A stretch of 64,000 nucleotides of DNA from Hyphomicrobiales bacterium (GTDB lineage Bacteria; Pseudomonadota; Alphaproteobacteria; Rhizobiales; Rhizobiaceae), in assembly GCA_900467185.1 (NCBI GenBank), contig UBPA01000020.1, positions 206,205-270,204 of the forward strand. The letters run 5' to 3'. This document shows positions 1 through 8,411 of this stretch, piece by piece. Position 1 is the stretch's first letter, and each line of letters begins with the position of its first letter. Both the position numbers and the translations under genes were made by a program. Under the pieces are notes generated by a model, which saw nothing but the letters and a program-made list of their open reading frames with translations, was not told where the DNA came from and made no database searches.

Positions 1-917
1 TCGCAGAGAATCGTCACGATCGTATGTCCGGGCCCGAGATCCCGCGCCATGCGGATCGCGCCGGCAATGTTGATGCCGGAGGAACCGCCGAGGCATAGCC
101 CTTCCTTCTCGATCAGGTCGAACACCAGCGGAACCGCTTCGGCGTCGGGGATGCGGTACGAATAGTCCGGCGTAAACCCTTCGAGGTTTGCCGTGATACG
201 GCCCTGACCGATGCCCTCGGTGATCGAACTGCCCGGCGCGGAGAACTCGCCCTCGGTATAATAGCTGAAAAGGGCGGCGCCCTCGGGGTCTGCAAGTCCG
301 ATCTTGATATCCGGATTGAAGCTTCGCAGGCCTTCGGCCACACCGGCAAGCGTGCCGCCGGAGCCGACGGCGCAGATGAAGCCATCGACCTTGCCGTCGG
401 TGTCCCGCCAGATTTCCGGCGCCGTCGTCTCGACATGCGCCGCCCGGTTGGCCGTGTTGTCGAACTGGTTGGCCCAGATTGCGCCGTTCGGCTCGGTCCG
501 CGCCAGCTGCTCGGCAAGGCGGCCGGAGAGTTTTACGTAGTTGTTCGGATTGCGGTAGGGAACGGCGGGAACCTCGACCAGCTCGGCCCCCAGCAGCTTC
601 AGTGCGTCCTTCTTTTCCTGGCTCTGCGTTTCCGGAATGACGATGACGGTGCGATAGCCGAGTGCCTGTGCGACGAGCGCAAGACCGATCCCCGTGTTGC
701 CGGCCGTTCCCTCGACGATGACGCCGCCGGGGCGCAAAGCGCCTTCACGTTCCGCCGCACGAATGATCGACAGCGCCGCACGGTCTTTCACCGATTGCCC
801 GGGATTGAGAAATTCGGCCTTTCCGAGAATCGTGCAGCCGGTCGCATCCGACGCCGCCTTCAGGCGAATCAGGGGCGTATTGCCGATGGCGTCGAGAACG
901 GAATTCAATGCGGGCAT
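1..917 (-). CDS. cysK: Cysteine synthase A (O-acetylserine sulfhydrylase), C-terminus cut by window edge
   Basis: PLP enzyme that makes cysteine from O-acetylserine and sulfide in the cytoplasm. Translating the minus strand from the ATG at 915-917 gives MPALNSVLDAIGNTPLIRLK, the typical cysK opening. It then shows the PLP-lysine motif NPGQSVKDRA, the phosphate/substrate loop EGTAGNTGIG (a Thr-Ala variant of the common Thr-Ser-Gly), and later AVGSGGTLAG and LGGSSGIN. About 305 codons are present without a stop, so the C-terminus lies left of the window. An AAGAGG-like site precedes the start. It is transcribed divergently from the chrR-like gene. Open frames on the opposite strand here are shadows. 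Family certain; the exact paralogue is less certain. Confidence 0.93.
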   Translation of the reverse strand, partial: MPALNSVLDAIGNTPLIRLKAASDATGCTILGKAEFLNPGQSVKDRAALSIIRAAEREGALRPGGVIVEGTAGNTGIGLALVAQALGYRTVIVIPETQSQEKKDALKLLGAELVEVPAVPYRNPNNYVKLSGRLAEQLARTEPNGAIWANQFDNTANRAAHVETTAPEIWRDTDGKVDGFICAVGSGGTLAGVAEGLRSFNPDIKIGLADPEGAALFSYYTEGEFSAPGSSITEGIGQGRITANLEGFTPDYSYRIPDAEAVPLVFDLIEKEGLCLGGSSGINIAGAIRMARDLGPGHTIVTILC

Positions 918-1221
918 ATCTGGGACCTCTTGAAGGAGAATCGCAATGGGAACGTCGGCGAGCTTCAGCGCAACATAGCCGGACGCGGGGCGGCGGCAAG
1001 GCCGGCGGAGAGCGCAACCGAACGCCTCGGGATGGTCCTCTTCCTTTTGCAGCTGCAAAGAGCCGGCCGCAAGGAAAACGGTTTTGCGAGTTGGCTCTGC
1101 GGCGCAATATTCGTCTGGAAGCGCACATTGCACAATTCAGTGATCCACAGCCAAGACAGGATCGTAAGAAATCATTATTGTCTGAGGGACGTCCTCTGGA
1201 GGGGACGGTGGACAGAGTGTG
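918..1221. other. Intergenic region between cysK and the chrR-like gene
   Basis: Divergent intergenic stretch of about 300 bases. It holds the ECF-type promoter at 1141-1169 for the chrR-like gene and presumably the cysK promoter. I see no convincing gene. In particular no sigma factor is encoded here, although rpoE normally sits directly upstream of chrR. Confidence 0.6.
1141..1169 (+). promoter_or_regulatory. ECF sigma (RpoE/ChrR type) promoter of chrR-like gene
   Basis: TGATCC at 1141-1146 and TAAGA at 1165-1169 are separated by exactly 18 bases. This matches the bipartite promoter known for the singlet-oxygen sigma factor RpoE of Rhodobacter sphaeroides. It lies about 50 bases before the chrR-like start. 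A second identical-spacing copy occurs at 9886-9914 on the other strand. Match seen directly; function inferred. Confidence 0.8.
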
Positions 1222-1875
1222 ATGACGACGCGTGAACTCGATACGGTGGATGCGCTGATGGCGCATTATGCGGCTGGTATTCTGCCGGAGCCTGCGCGCG
1301 TCCTCGTTGCGGCACATCTGGAACTGGCGTCTGTCAATCGTCAGACGGTTGCGGCCTTCGAGGCTGCGGCCGGAGATCTCGTCGAGACGCTCGAACCGGC
1401 GCCGCTGTCCGATCCCGAGAACAGCATGGCGGCCATTCTGTCCAGTCCGCCGCTATCGCTCGCCACGGCGCCGAAGTCGAACCCTGAGGATCACGACAAC
1501 GGATGGCCAAGCGTTTTGCGCGCATTTACGGGTTTCGACAGGCACGATGTCCCGTGGCGCTGGAAGCTTCCCGGGCTGAAGGAATATTCATTGGGCAAGA
1601 TCGACGGCTGCGATGTGTCGTTCTACCGCATCCGTCCGGGCCGGGCCATTCCTGAGCATACGCATGAAGGCTTCGAGCTTTCTCTGGTGCTGCATGGGGC
1701 GTTCAGCGATGTTCGGGGCCGCTTCGGCCGTGGCGACATTTCGGTCGCTGACGACAGCCTGGATCATCGCCCGATCGCAGATGGGGGCGAACACTGCATC
1801 GTTTTCGCGGTCACGGACGCACCGGTCAAGCTGCGCGGATCTCTCGGTCGTCGCCTTGGCGACCTGATCGGCTGA
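1222..1875 (+). CDS. ChrR-family cupin anti-sigma-like protein lacking N-terminal zinc ligands
   Basis: 217-residue protein resembling ChrR, the zinc anti-sigma factor that holds RpoE until singlet oxygen appears. The N-terminal part (DALMAHYAAGILPEP, AAHLEL) aligns with the ChrR anti-sigma domain. The usual H-x3-C-x2-C after that His reads H-L-E-L-A-S-V-N here, so both cysteines are gone, and the His near residue 6 is also absent. The C-terminal cupin keeps its metal site: HTHEGFE and the later DH correspond to ChrR His141, His143, Glu147 and His177. ATG at 1222 is preceded immediately by a GTG that could also start. It carries a perfect ECF promoter upstream. No sigma gene is adjacent. It may be a degenerate anti-sigma factor or a sensor cupin acting in trans. 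Confidence 0.8.
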   Translation: MTTRELDTVDALMAHYAAGILPEPARVLVAAHLELASVNRQTVAAFEAAAGDLVETLEPAPLSDPENSMAAILSSPPLSLATAPKSNPEDHDNGWPSVLRAFTGFDRHDVPWRWKLPGLKEYSLGKIDGCDVSFYRIRPGRAIPEHTHEGFELSLVLHGAFSDVRGRFGRGDISVADDSLDHRPIADGGEHCIVFAVTDAPVKLRGSLGRRLGDLIG

Positions 1876-1973
1876 AACGCCGCAGGGCATGCGCCTTCCC
1901 GGAGATTGCCGCCGCTCTATGTCATCATCGGATCAATGGAAACAGGCATATTGCGCGCCTGGGAGAACGGAAT

Positions 1974-2813
1974 ATGTCGTCTTTCATCGCACGTCCGGAA
2001 CATGGTCTCGCTTGGGTCACGGGCGCCAGCTCGGGCATCGGTCGGGCGCTGGCCCTGAAGCTTGTGGCCGAGGGCTTCGGCGTCGTGGTCACCGCGCGCA
2101 GCCATGACAAGCTCGTGGCCTTGCAACGGGAGGCAAAGGGGCCGGGCCGCATCATCGTGCTCGATGGCGACGTCACCGATCCGCAGGATATGGAACGCGT
2201 GATCGCCTCGATCGAATATGATCACGGCACGCTGGCGCTGGTCGCCCTCAACGCCGGTGTCTTCAAGCCCGTGCATGGCGAGGATCTGCATCTCGAGGAT
2301 TTTCAGGAGACCTTTTCGGTCAACCTGAACGGCGTGGTCAACTGCCTGCTGCCTGCGATCCGCCACATGAAGGCGCGGGGGCAGGGGCAGATCGCCATCG
2401 TCTCCTCCGTCACCGGCTATGGCGGCCTGCCGACGAGCGGGGCCTATGGTGCGACGAAGGCCGCCCTGATCAATATGGCGGAAAGCCTGAAGTTCGATCT
2501 GGATAAACAGGGTATCCGCATTCAGGTGGTCAATCCCGGCTTCGTGGACACACCGGCGACGAAGGAGAACGCCTTCCCGATGCCGGCGCTCGTTTCGCCG
2601 GACGAGGCGGCGGGCGCGATCGTGTCGGGGCTTCAGGGCTCAGGCTTCGAGATCACCTTCCCGAAGCGCTTCACCTACGTCTTGAAATTCATCAATATCC
2701 TGCCCTATTGGCTGTATTTTCCACTGGTCAATGCTGCGACGGGATGGAAGAAGCGCCCGTCCGTGACGGCGCGTCTGCCGGGCGGCAAGCCGGAAGAGCC
2801 TCAGGCCGTGTGA
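1974..2813 (+). CDS. Short-chain dehydrogenase/reductase (SDR)
   Basis: 279-residue classical-type SDR using NAD(P)(H). The Rossmann motif TGASSGIG is near residues 17-24, NAG near residue 90, a catalytic Ser in SSVTG, and Y-x3-K in YGATK near residue 160. A hydrophobic C-terminal stretch (FINILPYWLYFPLV) suggests membrane association and a lipid or other hydrophobic substrate. It follows the chrR-like gene by about 100 bases on the same strand. In Rhodobacter an SDR belongs to the RpoE regulon beside COG2211, Cfa-like and COG2907 genes, matching the genes found here. Substrate unknown. Confidence 0.9.
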   Translation: MSSFIARPEHGLAWVTGASSGIGRALALKLVAEGFGVVVTARSHDKLVALQREAKGPGRIIVLDGDVTDPQDMERVIASIEYDHGTLALVALNAGVFKPVHGEDLHLEDFQETFSVNLNGVVNCLLPAIRHMKARGQGQIAIVSSVTGYGGLPTSGAYGATKAALINMAESLKFDLDKQGIRIQVVNPGFVDTPATKENAFPMPALVSPDEAAGAIVSGLQGSGFEITFPKRFTYVLKFINILPYWLYFPLVNAATGWKKRPSVTARLPGGKPEEPQAV

Positions 2814-3127
2814 AGCACGAGCACGGCGCCGAACACCAGAGCCAGACCGACCCAGCCAATCGGCTTCAGTTTCTGCTGGAAGAGCAACCGCGCGCTGATC
2901 GCCGTCCCGAAGATCCCGGTCGCGCCAAGGATTCCGTAGGCGACGGCCAGGTCCATGCCGCGCACGGCTTCCGCCAGCAGCGCGAAGGCTACGAGCACGA
3001 GCAGGATCGACAGTACACCCCAGCCTTTGCGGGAGAAGCCTTCGGACTTGCTGGAGGCAAGGTTTGCCGCAACGTCGAACAGGCCTGCAAGGACGGCGAG
3101 AATGAAGGGCATCTCAGGCAGGCTCAT
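2801..3127 (-). CDS. SMR-family transporter subunit, MdtI-like
   Basis: 108-residue four-helix small multidrug resistance protein, similar along its length to E. coli MdtI, half of the MdtJI spermidine exporter. The first helix reads VLAGLFDVAANL: the membrane Glu conserved in SMR proteins (MdtI VLEIVANV) is Asp here. Later LAVAYGILGATGIFGTA and GWVGLALVFGAVLVL match the family. Start ATG at 3125-3127 lies inside the end of the MdtJ-like gene, giving a 14-base overlap and presumed translational coupling. Its 3' end overlaps the convergent SDR by 13 bases. Polyamine export is inferred from pairing only. Confidence 0.85.
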   Translation of the reverse strand: MSLPEMPFILAVLAGLFDVAANLASSKSEGFSRKGWGVLSILLVLVAFALLAEAVRGMDLAVAYGILGATGIFGTAISARLLFQQKLKPIGWVGLALVFGAVLVLHTA

Positions 3128-3518
3128 CGGCAGCCTCCGCAGGCGCGGTTCCGTGGTCCTCGCCGGCATTCACGAGAATGATGCCGAGAACGGCCATGGC
3201 AAGGCCGATCAACTCCCGAAGGCTGAGGTCGTGGTGGAAGAAGAACACCGACACCAGCGTGATCAGCGCAATCCCTGACCCCTCCCAGATGGCATAGGCG
3301 ACACCCACGGGCAGTGTTCGCACCGCCTTCGCCAGACAGACATAGGACAACGCGATCGCCACATACATAACGATGTAGCCGCCCATGCTCCCGGACGCGC
3401 TGGCAGCCTTCATGACGGTGAGGCCGATGACTTCGATCCCGATGGCAAGCGCGAGATAGAGCCAGGCGAGCCGGCGGGCTCGGCGCAGGCCGGCGGGCAG
3501 GGGCGGTTCGTGTGTCAT
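3114..3518 (-). CDS. SMR-family transporter subunit, MdtJ-like
   Basis: 134-residue four-helix SMR protein. IGIEVIGLTVMKAAS in helix 1 carries the conserved Glu. GGYIVMYVAIALSYVCLAKAV, VAYAIWEGSGI and LIGLAMAVLGIILVNAG align well with E. coli MdtJ. It pairs with the overlapping MdtI-like gene downstream, so a heterodimeric inner-membrane exporter is likely. Six bases separate its start from the stop of the GPH symporter gene, placing it at the tail of the photolyase operon or directly behind it. Substrate (spermidine or a lipophilic cation) is inference. Confidence 0.87.
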   Translation of the reverse strand: MTHEPPLPAGLRRARRLAWLYLALAIGIEVIGLTVMKAASASGSMGGYIVMYVAIALSYVCLAKAVRTLPVGVAYAIWEGSGIALITLVSVFFFHHDLSLRELIGLAMAVLGIILVNAGEDHGTAPAEAADEPA

Positions 3519-3524
3519 GATCTC

Positions 3525-4886
3525 TCAGGCGTTCGGCGCGATCGCCTCGCGTAGCTGACGCTGCATGCCTTCGTCCAGCGGAAACGTCCACATCAGCGCG
3601 ATGGCGCAGAGTTTCAACGCGACCGGCACCCAGGCGTAAAGCGCGGCAAGCGCGAACAGCGCATCCGGGCCGTTGCCCGCCCCTGCCTCGGGATCGAACC
3701 CTGCCGCCGACAGGATAGGGAAGACGAGGCCGGCGCCGATGGCCAGTGACAGCTTCGTCGCCAGCCCCCAGGCCGCGAAGTAGAAGCCGCCGCGCTGTTC
3801 GCCGGAAACGGCTGTATCCGCATCGATGACATCGGCCTGGATGGAGGGCGGGAGCGCCAGATCGAACCCGAGGAGAATCCCCGTGACGACGCAGATCGCG
3901 CCGAAGCCGTAGAGGCTGCCCGGCGGCAGAAACGGGGCGATCAGGAACACCGCACAGGCGATAAGCATGGCGACCGACCACGCACGATGTTTGCCGAAGC
4001 GGGCCGCGCAGGCGGTGGCGAGCGGCACACCGCCGATGGCGCAGAGGAAGTACAGAAAAAGCAGCGGCCCGCGCATCTCCGGCAGGCCGAGCCGCGCGGA
4101 GACGAAGTAGAGAAACAGCGTCGCCGGGATGCCATTGGCAAGGCCATTGAGAAAGTAGGCAAGGACCAGCCGCAGGAACGGTTTGTTGCGCACGAGAAAA
4201 CGCAACGCATCGGCAAGGGACAGTCGCGTCTGCGTGCGGTTCTCGGGCTCCGGCACCATGCGCACCGTCAGGCCACCGAGAACGACCAGGCCGACGCCGA
4301 CGACGAGACCGAGGACCGCGAGGCCGGAGAGCCCCTTCTGTTCGAACCCGATAGCGAAGGGCAGGACGATCGCGATCAATGTGCCGATCAGCGTGAAGGT
4401 CTCGCGGAAGGCGGAAAGGCGGGTGCGCCCGTGATAGTCGCCGACAAGCTCCGCGCCCCAGGCGGAGTAGGGCACCATGGCCATGGTGAAGCCCAGCGAC
4501 ACGACGCATCCCCAGAAGCCGAGCCATCCCGCACCGGCCGTCTCTGCCGGCCAGTACAGCATGACGGCGGCAAGGGCTGCGACCGGAAGCGACATCAGGA
4601 ACAGCAGGCGGCGGCGGCCGAAAGCAGGGTCCATCCGGTCGGCCGTATAACCGACCAGCGGGTCCGAGATCGCGTCGAACAGGCGGATCAACAGGATCAC
4701 CCAACCCGCCGTCGCGATCGGCACGCCGAGCGTCTCGGTGTAATAGGTCGGCACGAGCGAGTAGAGGGGAAGGCCGAGCGCTGCCAGCGGCGCTGCAGGT
4801 AGGGCGTAGGCGAGGAGGACGCGCAGCGGTAGCTTTGCGTCCGAATGACGGGCGGAGACGCCCCGCCCGTCCGGGACATCATTCAT
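3525..4886 (-). CDS. MFS transporter, GPH (COG2211) cation-symporter type
   Basis: 453-residue membrane protein with about twelve hydrophobic segments. DAISDPLVGYTADR near the N-terminus is the GPH/MelB signature region (loop with Asp residues), followed by FGRRR. The start is the ATG at 4884-4886: it overlaps the stop of the upstream methyltransferase gene by 8 bases, which argues against longer upstream extensions. In Rhodobacter a COG2211 symporter is part of the RpoE regulon with the same neighbours. Substrate unknown; a lipid-related role, as for the related lysophospholipid or MelB-like carriers, would be speculation. Confidence 0.87.
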   Translation of the reverse strand: MNDVPDGRGVSARHSDAKLPLRVLLAYALPAAPLAALGLPLYSLVPTYYTETLGVPIATAGWVILLIRLFDAISDPLVGYTADRMDPAFGRRRLLFLMSLPVAALAAVMLYWPAETAGAGWLGFWGCVVSLGFTMAMVPYSAWGAELVGDYHGRTRLSAFRETFTLIGTLIAIVLPFAIGFEQKGLSGLAVLGLVVGVGLVVLGGLTVRMVPEPENRTQTRLSLADALRFLVRNKPFLRLVLAYFLNGLANGIPATLFLYFVSARLGLPEMRGPLLFLYFLCAIGGVPLATACAARFGKHRAWSVAMLIACAVFLIAPFLPPGSLYGFGAICVVTGILLGFDLALPPSIQADVIDADTAVSGEQRGGFYFAAWGLATKLSLAIGAGLVFPILSAAGFDPEAGAGNGPDALFALAALYAWVPVALKLCAIALMWTFPLDEGMQRQLREAIAPNA

Positions 4887-6132
4887 AGACGACCTGTCGG
4901 ACGTCGATGTTCTTCGCGCGGAACCCGGCTTCGCAATAGAACAGATAGAACTCCCAGAGCCGCTTGAAGCGGATATCGAACCCAAGCGGCTCGATCTTCG
5001 GCCAGACCGACCAGAAACGCTCCCGCCATTCGGCAAGCGTTCGGGCGTAGTCGAGGCCGAAGCCGAGATCGCCGACCATGTTCAGTCCAACCTTGGCGCC
5101 AAGCGAAACCAGATGCTCGCGCGTCGGCAGCATGCCGCCGGGGAAGACATATTTCTGGATGAAGTCCGGGTTGGCGCGATACTCGCGATAGGATTCCGGC
5201 TTGATGGTGATGATCTGCAGGCCGGCGCGACCGCCCGGCTTCAGGCAGCGGCGGACCTGCGAGAAATAGGTCGGCCAGTATTTTTCGCCGACGGCCTCGA
5301 ACATCTCGATCGACACGACCTTGTCATAGGTGCCCGCCTCGTCGCGATAGTCCTGGAACTTGATATCGACCTTGTCCGAGAGGCCGGCCTTCTCCATTCG
5401 GGCGCGGGCGAAATCCAGCTGCTCGCGGCTGATCGTCAGGCCCGTGACGCGGCAACCGATTTCGCCGGCCGCATATTCCGCGAAGCCGCCCCAGCCGCAG
5501 CCGATTTCCAGCACATGATCTCGCGGCCCGATACCCGCGGCATCGGCCAGCGCCTTGTACTTTGCGCGCTGGGCAGACTGGAGGTCGTTCGCGCCCGTCG
5601 CGTAGAGCGCCGAGGAATAGGTCATCGAGGGATCGAGCCATTGCGTATAGAACGCGTTGCCAAGGTCGTAATGGGCGGAGATGTTGCGCTTGGAGCCGGC
5701 TTTCGTGTTGGCGTTCATCCAGTGGCGCATTTTTTCGACGAAGCGCAGGATGCCGCGCGCACCATTCGGGAAGTGGCGGCCCATTTCGGCATTGACGAGA
5801 AAGAGCTCGAGGAATGCCCCGACGTCGGGACTGTCCCAGTCGCCATCCATGTAGCTCTCGGCCACGCCGATGGTTCCGTTGGTCAGGGCCCGTTGCGGCA
5901 GGTTCCAGTTATGCAGCGTCACGGCGGCCTCCGGGCCGGACGCCCGGCCCTTGATGACGAAGGTCCGGCCATCGGGCAAGGTCAGCTGGAGGCATCCCGC
6001 CTCCATATTGACGAGGCCGCGAAGCACCATCTGAGCTTTCGCCGGCAAGCCTTTGATAAACCGAGAAATATTGTCCTTGGACAAACGCTCTGCGGGCGAT
6101 TTCTCATCGCGCCATGTTTCAGCTGAACGCAT
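4879..6132 (-). CDS. Cfa-family SAM-dependent fatty-acyl methyltransferase
   Basis: 417-residue member of the cyclopropane-fatty-acyl-phospholipid synthase family. It methylates unsaturated acyl chains of phospholipids using S-adenosylmethionine. SAM motif I LEIGCGWGGFAEYAA lies near residue 205; SIEMFEAVGEKYWPTYF and the C-terminal FRAKNIDVRQVVYE are family hallmarks. Start ATG at 6130-6132 has AAAGG seven bases upstream; an in-frame TTG at 6150 is less likely. Its position with DUF1365 and COG2907 genes under an RpoE-type promoter recalls the Rhodobacter genes for methylated/furan fatty acids. It could therefore be a UfaM-like methylase rather than a true cyclopropane synthase; I cannot decide from sequence alone. 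Confidence 0.9.
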   Translation of the reverse strand: MRSAETWRDEKSPAERLSKDNISRFIKGLPAKAQMVLRGLVNMEAGCLQLTLPDGRTFVIKGRASGPEAAVTLHNWNLPQRALTNGTIGVAESYMDGDWDSPDVGAFLELFLVNAEMGRHFPNGARGILRFVEKMRHWMNANTKAGSKRNISAHYDLGNAFYTQWLDPSMTYSSALYATGANDLQSAQRAKYKALADAAGIGPRDHVLEIGCGWGGFAEYAAGEIGCRVTGLTISREQLDFARARMEKAGLSDKVDIKFQDYRDEAGTYDKVVSIEMFEAVGEKYWPTYFSQVRRCLKPGGRAGLQIITIKPESYREYRANPDFIQKYVFPGGMLPTREHLVSLGAKVGLNMVGDLGFGLDYARTLAEWRERFWSVWPKIEPLGFDIRFKRLWEFYLFYCEAGFRAKNIDVRQVVYE

Positions 6133-6174
6133 CGCACAACCTTTCGGCAAACAACGGACCTACACAAAATAGCC

Positions 6175-7074
6175 TTATTCGGCCGGGCTGCAAGTCTCTG
6201 GGTGGGAGGTTGGTTGTGGCGAAAATCGGCGGGAAGCCGGCTCGTCGCGGCGGATATCGTCGGTCCAGACGCTGGTCAGGGCCGGCGGTACGGGCCTTGA
6301 AATATAGCGTGCGCCCTTCCACCAGAGCTTTGCCGCTTCCCAGTGAATGCCTGCGACGATCTTCAATGTGAGGTGGGGAATGCGGCCGACCAGACGCAGG
6401 ATATTGCCCGTCGTCAGCGGTTGCGCATGGCCTGAGAAGGTTGCCGAAAGCACGGGGCCCTCCGCGTCCGTCTCCAGGATCCGCCAGCGAATGTCCTTGC
6501 CCGGCGGCACCATACGAAACCGATAGCGCATGGCCATGGGCATGAAGGGCGAGACGTGGAAGATCTTGTCGCATTCCTGCCGGATGCCGGCCTCGCTGAT
6601 CTGCCCGGACGAGATCGGGCACACATAGCTGTGCCGCTCGCCGAACGTGTTGCGCACCTCGTAGATGAGAGCCACCAGCGCATCGGAGGCATCATAGGCG
6701 TAGTAGACGGCGAGGGGGTTGAAAACCCAGCCGACAATCCGCGGATAGCAGACGAGGAGCACACGCGCCGCTGGCACGGCAATGCCGGCCTCGGCCAGCA
6801 AGCCATCGACATAGGCTCGCAGCGACCTGTCCGTTTGCCCGGAGTGGTCGCTCTGGTGAAACGACAGCAGATTGAAGCGGTCGACCGAAAAAACGCGGCT
6901 TTGCCTGCCGGCTTCGTCCAGCCGGTCGAGATCCACCATGAGCGAGAAGACGGTGTAGGAAAACCTGTGCCCGAGCGGCTTCATGCGTTGATGCATGACA
7001 TTGCCGTCATACAGCAGCGCCGCCTCCGACGGCGGTGCATGCAGACGTTCGTCGTCGGGAGGCGTCTCGGTCAT
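6175..7074 (-). CDS. DUF1365 family protein
   Basis: 299-residue DUF1365 protein of unknown biochemical role. Characteristic segments are HQRMKPLGHRFSYTVF near the N-terminus, NPLAVYYAYD, YEVRNTFGERHSY and HVSPFMPM. DUF1365 genes are regularly found between COG2907 oxidoreductase and Cfa-like methyltransferase genes in alphaproteobacteria, as here, which suggests a role in the same lipid modification. Its ATG overlaps the upstream stop by 4 bases (7071-7074). A 42-base gap separates it from the methyltransferase start. Confidence 0.88.
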   Translation of the reverse strand: MTETPPDDERLHAPPSEAALLYDGNVMHQRMKPLGHRFSYTVFSLMVDLDRLDEAGRQSRVFSVDRFNLLSFHQSDHSGQTDRSLRAYVDGLLAEAGIAVPAARVLLVCYPRIVGWVFNPLAVYYAYDASDALVALIYEVRNTFGERHSYVCPISSGQISEAGIRQECDKIFHVSPFMPMAMRYRFRMVPPGKDIRWRILETDAEGPVLSATFSGHAQPLTTGNILRLVGRIPHLTLKIVAGIHWEAAKLWWKGARYISRPVPPALTSVWTDDIRRDEPASRRFSPQPTSHPETCSPAE

Positions 7075-8411
7075 TCCGCAGCTTCGGCGAAGACGGGAGC
7101 CGTATCAAGCCGCCAAGGTATGATGCCGCCAAGCGCTTCCGCCGCGGCCAGACCCGACGACAAGCCATCCTCGTGAAACCCGTAGCCTGTCCAAGCGCCG
7201 GCAAAGAATGTGCCGTTGTCGCCCTGAAGGGCCTTCAGCCGCCGCTGTGCCTCGATGGAACCGGCATCGAACTGTGGATGGTCGTAGGTGTATTCGGCAA
7301 AGACAAGCCGCGGGTCGGGCTCGCGTTCGGGGTTCAGCGTCACGAAGAGCGGGCAGGCCGGGTCGATCGCCTGAAGGCTGTTCATCCAGTATGTCACGGC
7401 CACCTGGCTGTCGGCGCCCGGACGCGTCGAGCGAAGGTAGTTCCACGATGCCCAGACCTTCTGCCGCTTCGGCATCAGGGCCACATCCCGGTGCAGCACG
7501 ACGCGGTTGGGCTTGTAGGGCACGGCTTCGAGGACCGCCCGCTCCTGCGGCGTGGCGTCCGTGAGCATGGCAAGAGCCTGGTCCGAATGCGATGCGATGA
7601 TGATCTTGTCGTAGACCTGAACCGTGCCATCGTCCTCCGTCACATGCACCTTGCGTCCATCGCGGCGGATGGAGCGGATTCCGCACTTCAACCTCAGCCG
7701 GTCGCCGAGCGGCGCCAGCAATTTCTCCAGATAGACCCGGCTGCCACCCGCCACCGTGCGCCATGGATGCGGCGTGGCGTAGACGAGACGATGATTGTCG
7801 AAAAACTGGATGAAGTGGTCGGCCGGGAATTCCAGCATCTTGGCAGCAGGTGCCGACCAGATGGCGGCGGCCATCGGCAGCAGATAGTTGTTGGTAAAAC
7901 CGGGCGAGAAACGGCGCCAGTCGAGATAATCACCGATCGACATTTCCGAAAGACGTCCCGCATCGCGATCGACGAGGCAGATCTTGTTGAAGCGCAGGAT
8001 TTCGCGCAGCATCAGCAGGAACGACGGACGCAGAATATTGCGCTTCTGCGCGAAGAGACCCGTGAACGGCCCGCCGCGCCACTCCAGCGCGCCGTGGTCG
8101 AGCGACAGGGAAAAACTCATACTGCTCGGCAGCGTTTCCACGTCGAGTTCCGCAAACAGAGCTTTCAGGTTTGGATAGTTCGGCTCGTTATAGACGATGA
8201 AGCCCGTATCGACCGCAATCCGTCGACCGTCGTAATCGACGTCTACCGTGGCCGTATGCCCGCCCGGCCGCTCGGCCTTCTCGTAAAGCGTGACATCGTG
8301 AACGTCGCGCAGCGCCCAGGCTGCCGAACTGCCGGAAATGCCCGAGCCGACGACGGCGATCGAGAGGCGGCCCGTCTTCGAAGCGATGCCGACGGAGAGA
8401 GGAGAGGTCAT
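7071..8411 (-). CDS. FAD-dependent oxidoreductase, COG2907 (amine-oxidase-like; UfaD-type candidate)
   Basis: 446-residue flavoprotein. The dinucleotide-binding motif VVGSGISGSSAAWAL is at residues 20-35, followed by YEKAERPGGHTATV. The C-terminal FAD motif FFAGAWTGYGFHEDGLSSGLAAAEAL is near residue 405. COG2907 proteins include the Rhodobacter RpoE-regulated desaturase of the furan-fatty-acid pathway (UfaD), so a fatty-acyl desaturase/oxidase role is plausible. It overlaps the photolyase stop by 4 bases (ATGA at 8408-8411) and DUF1365 by 4 bases, giving a tightly coupled operon. Confidence 0.9.
   Translation of the reverse strand: MTSPLSVGIASKTGRLSIAVVGSGISGSSAAWALRDVHDVTLYEKAERPGGHTATVDVDYDGRRIAVDTGFIVYNEPNYPNLKALFAELDVETLPSSMSFSLSLDHGALEWRGGPFTGLFAQKRNILRPSFLLMLREILRFNKICLVDRDAGRLSEMSIGDYLDWRRFSPGFTNNYLLPMAAAIWSAPAAKMLEFPADHFIQFFDNHRLVYATPHPWRTVAGGSRVYLEKLLAPLGDRLRLKCGIRSIRRDGRKVHVTEDDGTVQVYDKIIIASHSDQALAMLTDATPQERAVLEAVPYKPNRVVLHRDVALMPKRQKVWASWNYLRSTRPGADSQVAVTYWMNSLQAIDPACPLFVTLNPEREPDPRLVFAEYTYDHPQFDAGSIEAQRRLKALQGDNGTFFAGAWTGYGFHEDGLSSGLAAAEALGGIIPWRLDTAPVFAEAAE

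Noticed and set aside
435..1235. 266-codon plus-strand open frame
   Set aside because: Antisense to cysK; the minus-strand product matches a known enzyme in full, so this is a shadow.
3124..4704. 526-codon minus-strand frame
   Set aside because: Shifted frame of the GPH symporter and SMR genes; Arg/Pro-rich shadow without motifs.
5113..6126. 337-codon plus-strand frame
   Set aside because: Antisense shadow of the Cfa-family methyltransferase.
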